A stretch of DNA of 7,696 nucleotides from Alphaproteobacteria bacterium (GTDB lineage Bacteria > Pseudomonadota > Alphaproteobacteria > Micavibrionales > Micavibrionaceae), in NCBI GenBank assembly GCA_030432775.1, contig JAUILO010000115.1, positions 1 to 7,696 on the forward strand, in the 5' to 3' direction. The position numbers and the translations under genes are program-made. Shown piece by piece: positions 5,098 through 7,696 of this stretch; positions within the stretch are counted from its first letter, which is position 1; each line of letters begins with the position of its first letter. The notes beneath the pieces were generated by a model, which saw only the letters and a list, made by a program, of their open reading frames with translations, had not been told where the DNA came from and did not search any database.

Positions 5098-5904
5098 TTA
5101 AATATCAAGATCAATAATGACAGGTACATGATCGCTCGGCTTTTCCCAATCTCTGGCTTCACTCAGGATTGTATTGGCCTTCAAGGCGGTGCGTAGTGGC
5201 TCAGTGACCCAGATATGATCCAATCTACGGCCTCTATTTGATTTCTTCCAATCGCGGTTACGGTAAGACCACCACGTATAACATTTCTCATCCTCGGGGA
5301 TGAATTCACGTGTCGCATCAACCCAGCCGGCCGAGTTTTGCATTGCTGTGATCTTTTCAACCTCTATCGGTGTATGGGAAACAACTTTCAACAGTTGTTT
5401 GTGTGACCATACATCATTTTCCAGCGGTGCTATGTTGAAATCCCCCACCACTATGGCGGCTGATGTCTCGTTATATGTCTTTGAAAACCAGGTGGTCATT
5501 TCATCAACAAAATCGAGTTTATGGCCGAATTTCTCATTAATGTCGCGATCTGGTTCATCGCCGCCCGCAGGGACGTACAAGCAGTGTATATCAACGCCAT
5601 TCTTGTATTTCGATGATTCTAGATTTACAGATATGTGCCTACAATCCTCTTTGCCGGCTCTGTGGTGAATATCTTGCGTCTTGAAAGCTGTGCGGGATAA
5701 AATGGCAACGCCGTTATATCCTTTCATGCCGTGGAAGTGCATATGCGGAAAACCGGCCTGTTCTATATCATGAGCCGGGAAATGTTCGTCAGGCGTTTTT
5801 GTTTCCTGTAAGCAAATGACATCAGGATTAACCTCATCAATCAGCTTTTTAATAAGGGGCATACGAAGACGTACAGAATTAATGTTCCAGGTCACAAGGC
5901 GCAT
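5098..5904 (-). CDS. xthA: Exodeoxyribonuclease III (AP endonuclease)
   Basis: A 268-aa protein, the same length as E. coli ExoIII, with the full endonuclease/exonuclease/phosphatase-fold active site. Residues visible are WNINS (N7), LQETK (E34), CLYVPAG (Y110), GDFNIAP (D155, N157), RRLDHIWV (D229, H230) and SDHVPV (D258, H259). The family cleaves the phosphodiester backbone 5' to abasic sites and removes 3' nucleotides or 3'-blocking groups from duplex DNA, using Mg2+, in base excision repair. 'YTWWSYRNRDWKKSNRGRRLDH' positions (209-230) hold the conserved Trp/Tyr/Arg segment near the catalytic Asp. The ATG at 5904 has no clear Shine-Dalgarno. It lies 114 bp downstream of ybaB on the same strand, so it could share the dnaX-ybaB transcript or have its own promoter; a hairpin lies in that gap. 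Confidence 0.96.
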   Translation of the reverse strand: MRLVTWNINSVRLRMPLIKKLIDEVNPDVICLQETKTPDEHFPAHDIEQAGFPHMHFHGMKGYNGVAILSRTAFKTQDIHHRAGKEDCRHISVNLESSKYKNGVDIHCLYVPAGGDEPDRDINEKFGHKLDFVDEMTTWFSKTYNETSAAIVVGDFNIAPLENDVWSHKQLLKVVSHTPIEVEKITAMQNSAGWVDATREFIPEDEKCYTWWSYRNRDWKKSNRGRRLDHIWVTEPLRTALKANTILSEARDWEKPSDHVPVIIDLDI

Positions 5905-5947
5905 GGCTGTGGCTTTCGGTCAGTTTATAGTTCGTGTTGTTTTATAT

Positions 5948-5964
5948 GCCGGATTTATTCCGGT
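5948..5964. other. GC-rich hairpin in the ybaB-xthA gap
   Basis: GCCGGA (5948-5953) pairs with TCCGGT (5959-5964), five Watson-Crick pairs plus one G-U, around the loop TTTAT. It lies 54 bp past the ybaB stop and 43 bp before xthA. No T-run follows on the minus strand, so a standard intrinsic terminator is unlikely; it might be an mRNA-processing or stability element. Confidence 0.25.
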
Positions 5965-6018
5965 GCTTCTCATGGCCAGTATTGATGATCAATGCCAGTC
6001 TGTTTCAATGCGGAATTA

Positions 6019-6342
6019 TTAAAATCCGGGAAGGTCGATATTTCCAGGAATACCAAATTCTTCCATCATCTTTTGTGTTTCTGATGACATCGTTTCTTCT
6101 GATTTTGTGCGTGCAACCGATATTGCCGCAACGATCAAATCTTCCAATGTTTCCTTTTCATCTTTTGAGATAAGATCCGCAGAGATATCAATGGCTTTGA
6201 CCTCACCTTTACAGGTCATGGTCACTTTCACAAGGCCGCCGCCAGATTCGCCGACAACTTCCTGTGTGCCAAGGCGGTCCTGCATCTCTTTCATGCGGTC
6301 TTGCATTTGCTTTGCTTGCTGCATCATTGCTTGTATGTCCAT
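6019..6342 (-). CDS. ybaB: YbaB/EbfC family nucleoid-associated protein
   Basis: A 107-aa YbaB/EbfC protein, typical length. The N-terminal helix MDIQAMMQQAKQMQDRMKEM is the usual Met/Gln-rich coiled coil. It is followed by the central motif GESGGGLVKVTMTCKGEVKAIDI (about 32-54), the acidic DEKETLEDLIVAA helix, and the C-terminal PGNIDLPGF. Family members form dimers that bind DNA without strict specificity and help organise the nucleoid. The ATG at 6342 has a good Shine-Dalgarno, TAAGGA at 6351-6356 with an 8-nt spacer. A second AGGA at 6345-6348 is probably too close to the start. It begins 53 bp after the dnaX stop on the same strand, the conserved dnaX-ybaB order. The usual third gene, recR, is not present; xthA follows instead. 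Confidence 0.95.
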   Translation of the reverse strand: MDIQAMMQQAKQMQDRMKEMQDRLGTQEVVGESGGGLVKVTMTCKGEVKAIDISADLISKDEKETLEDLIVAAISVARTKSEETMSSETQKMMEEFGIPGNIDLPGF

Positions 6343-6395
6343 AATCCTAATCCTTATGTTTTGTATGTCTTGATCATTAAAAGTGAATGTTGAAC

Positions 6396-7696
6396 TTATT
6401 CGGGCTGCCGTAGTTTTACTTCGGTACCGGGAAATAGTTCAACAATATTCTGTATGAGCGGATCTTGTTTGATTTGCTCTATGGTTTGTTGTTCACGAAT
6501 AACGGCCTGTTCGGCAAGTGTTGCGCTTCCTTGTTCGGATGAAATCATCACCATCCAGTGTTCGTCTGTACGTTCTTTTAAAACACGAGCAAGTTCGGAG
6601 GCAAGCTCTTTTCTTGCGCCGGGTTCTGGTCTTATTTCCAGCTTTCCGGCTTCGATACGCACAAGGTGCACGGATTGAAAGACTTCTCCTGCAAGGCGTA
6701 CTTCGCCACTTTGTTTCAATAGTTGTTCTAACTCTCGTAGAGATTGCGGCGATGTAATCAGCTCGGCTTCGTTGATTAGCTCTTCAATGATAACAGGCTC
6801 TATCTTTGTCATTGCCTGTACATTGCCTGTACCGGACATAGATGCTTTGGCAGTAGCGGTAGATGCAATGCCTTGCGCTGTTGGGGATGAATGTGCTTGT
6901 TCGGGTACGGACGCGTTTTGACCTTGGCTGTGCGGCTGGTCGGCTGCGTGCGTCATAGCGGGTGCTGGGGCTGATGTAGGGACTGCGCCGGACGTAGATG
7001 ATCCAGCACCGTCAGATGAGGGGGGCGCCGCCGTATTAACAGCAACTGCTTCACCGTTTTGTAGCTTTTTGATGAGGCTAGCCGGGTCAGGCAGGTCAGC
7101 CGCATAAGATAGACGGATGATAATCATTTCCGCTGCGGCTTGCTGGTTTGGTGCAAGCTTCATTTCTTCAAGACCTTTTAACAAGATCTGCCATGTTCTG
7201 CCGAGTGTAGGCATTGAAAGCTCGCTGGCCAGTGATCCTAAGCGTTCAATCATGCTGGCTGACATCGCCGCATTTGTATCGCTGGCCTTGGGTGCAGCCT
7301 TTGATTTTGTCATCAGATGTGCATAATCCAGCATATCTTTTACAAGTGTCGCCGGATCTGCGCCTGCTTTATACAGGTTCTCCAGAATATCAAGCGCCTC
7401 GGCACATTCGCCTTTAAGGCTATGTTCAAGTACATCCAGTATCTTTGATCTATCGGCAAGGCCGAGCATGTCCTGAATTTGTTCTGTTTCAATTGTGCCG
7501 TTGCTGAGCGCAATACTTTGGTCAAGCAGGCTGAGGCCATCACGCACAGAACCATCGGCGGCACGTGCGATAAGTTGTAGCGCTTCGTCTTCTGTGGTCA
7601 CGCCTTCTTTATTGCAAATTTCCTTGTAGTAATCAGCTAGTGTCGAAACATCAACACGGCGCAAGTCAAAACGCTGACAGCGTGAAAGTACTGTAA
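6396..7696 (-). CDS. dnaX: DNA polymerase III subunits gamma/tau, C-terminal part (5' end outside window)
   Basis: About 432 codons of DnaX, open at the right edge. The visible protein begins TVLSRCQRFDLRRV, the sensor 1 end of the AAA+ domain. ARAADGSVRDGLSLLDQ (34-50, counting from the TTG codon at 7664) is the sensor 2/lid region. Collar domain III runs to about residue 190. An Ala/Ser/Pro/Thr-rich linker covers about 205-285. The C-terminal domain (about 290-422) includes VHLVRIEAGKLEIRP and HWMVMISSEQGSATLAEQ, a form I associate with alphaproteobacterial DnaX, and ends with DPLIQNIVELFPGTEV. DnaX is the clamp-loader ATPase that loads the beta clamp and, through tau, couples polymerases and the DnaB helicase. 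The Walker A, Walker B and zinc module are outside the window. A CAAAAAG stretch near the end of domain III is a possible but weak frameshift site. ybaB follows at once. Confidence 0.97.
   Translation of the reverse strand, partial: TVLSRCQRFDLRRVDVSTLADYYKEICNKEGVTTEDEALQLIARAADGSVRDGLSLLDQSIALSNGTIETEQIQDMLGLADRSKILDVLEHSLKGECAEALDILENLYKAGADPATLVKDMLDYAHLMTKSKAAPKASDTNAAMSASMIERLGSLASELSMPTLGRTWQILLKGLEEMKLAPNQQAAAEMIIIRLSYAADLPDPASLIKKLQNGEAVAVNTAAPPSSDGAGSSTSGAVPTSAPAPAMTHAADQPHSQGQNASVPEQAHSSPTAQGIASTATAKASMSGTGNVQAMTKIEPVIIEELINEAELITSPQSLRELEQLLKQSGEVRLAGEVFQSVHLVRIEAGKLEIRPEPGARKELASELARVLKERTDEHWMVMISSEQGSATLAEQAVIREQQTIEQIKQDPLIQNIVELFPGTEVKLRQPE

Noticed and set aside
4918..5196. 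Plus-strand open frame of 92 codons starting at GTG 4918
   Set aside because: It overlaps the tandem repeats and the 3' end of xthA on the other strand, has no Shine-Dalgarno, and its product is a low-plausibility Cys/Tyr-rich peptide with no recognisable motif.
5981..5993. ATTGAT-G-ATCAAT palindrome, considered as an FNR/FixK box
   Set aside because: The FNR-type site needs TTGAT and ATCAA separated by four bases; here only one base separates them. It may be a chance palindrome or another site.
7012..7030. Run of six C (minus strand GCCCCCCT) in dnaX considered as a slippery site
   Set aside because: A -1 slip would soon meet TGA, but the preceding G breaks the X XXY YYZ heptamer, and the run encodes ordinary Pro-Pro in a Pro-rich linker.
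7662..7664. TTG at the start of the 422-codon open frame as the real start of dnaX
   Set aside because: The frame stays open to the window edge and the extra codons read TVLSRCQRFD, a conserved DnaX segment, so the TTG is an internal leucine codon.

Overview
This window looks like an ordinary chromosomal segment of an alphaproteobacterium with moderate GC and AT-rich intergenic gaps. The evidence is the gene content and protein style. The SdhAF4-type DUF1674 protein ends in the characteristic GPEPTRYGDWE...DF tail. The chorismate mutase is the small AroQ form with an 'IPAALP' segment that I associate with alphaproteobacteria. DnaX carries the C-terminal extension usual in that class, and RsmB and Rpe fragments lie close together. 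I cannot place the organism to order or genus.

Layout, left to right: (1) the first codons of rpe (ribulose-phosphate 3-epimerase) on the minus strand, running off the left edge; (2) a plus-strand 382-aa orphan whose C-terminal half resembles a diverged class III nucleotide cyclase domain; (3) rsmB (16S rRNA m5C967 methyltransferase) on the minus strand, convergent with it; (4) a plus-strand 168-aa acidic orphan with two helix-turn-helix-like segments; (5) a minus-strand stand-alone AroQ chorismate mutase; (6) a plus-strand sdhAF4 (succinate dehydrogenase flavinylation factor); (7) a plus-strand secreted staphylococcal-nuclease-like enzyme; (8) a 220-bp gap with two short tandem repeats, one of them phased at 10 bp; (9) a minus-strand block dnaX (5' end outside the window) - ybaB - xthA.

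Functionally the window mixes core replication and repair (DnaX clamp loader, YbaB/EbfC nucleoid protein, exonuclease III), rRNA modification, central carbon and aromatic amino acid metabolism, respiratory complex assembly and one exported nuclease. Only dnaX-ybaB, perhaps continuing into xthA, looks like an operon. The other genes alternate in strand and probably have their own promoters.

I see no mobile element, CRISPR array, RNA gene, phage module or clear multi-gene novel system. The parts least explained by known families are the cyclase-like orphan between rsmB and rpe with its palindrome-bearing promoter region, the 168-aa HTH-like orphan, and the phased repeats after the nuclease gene.
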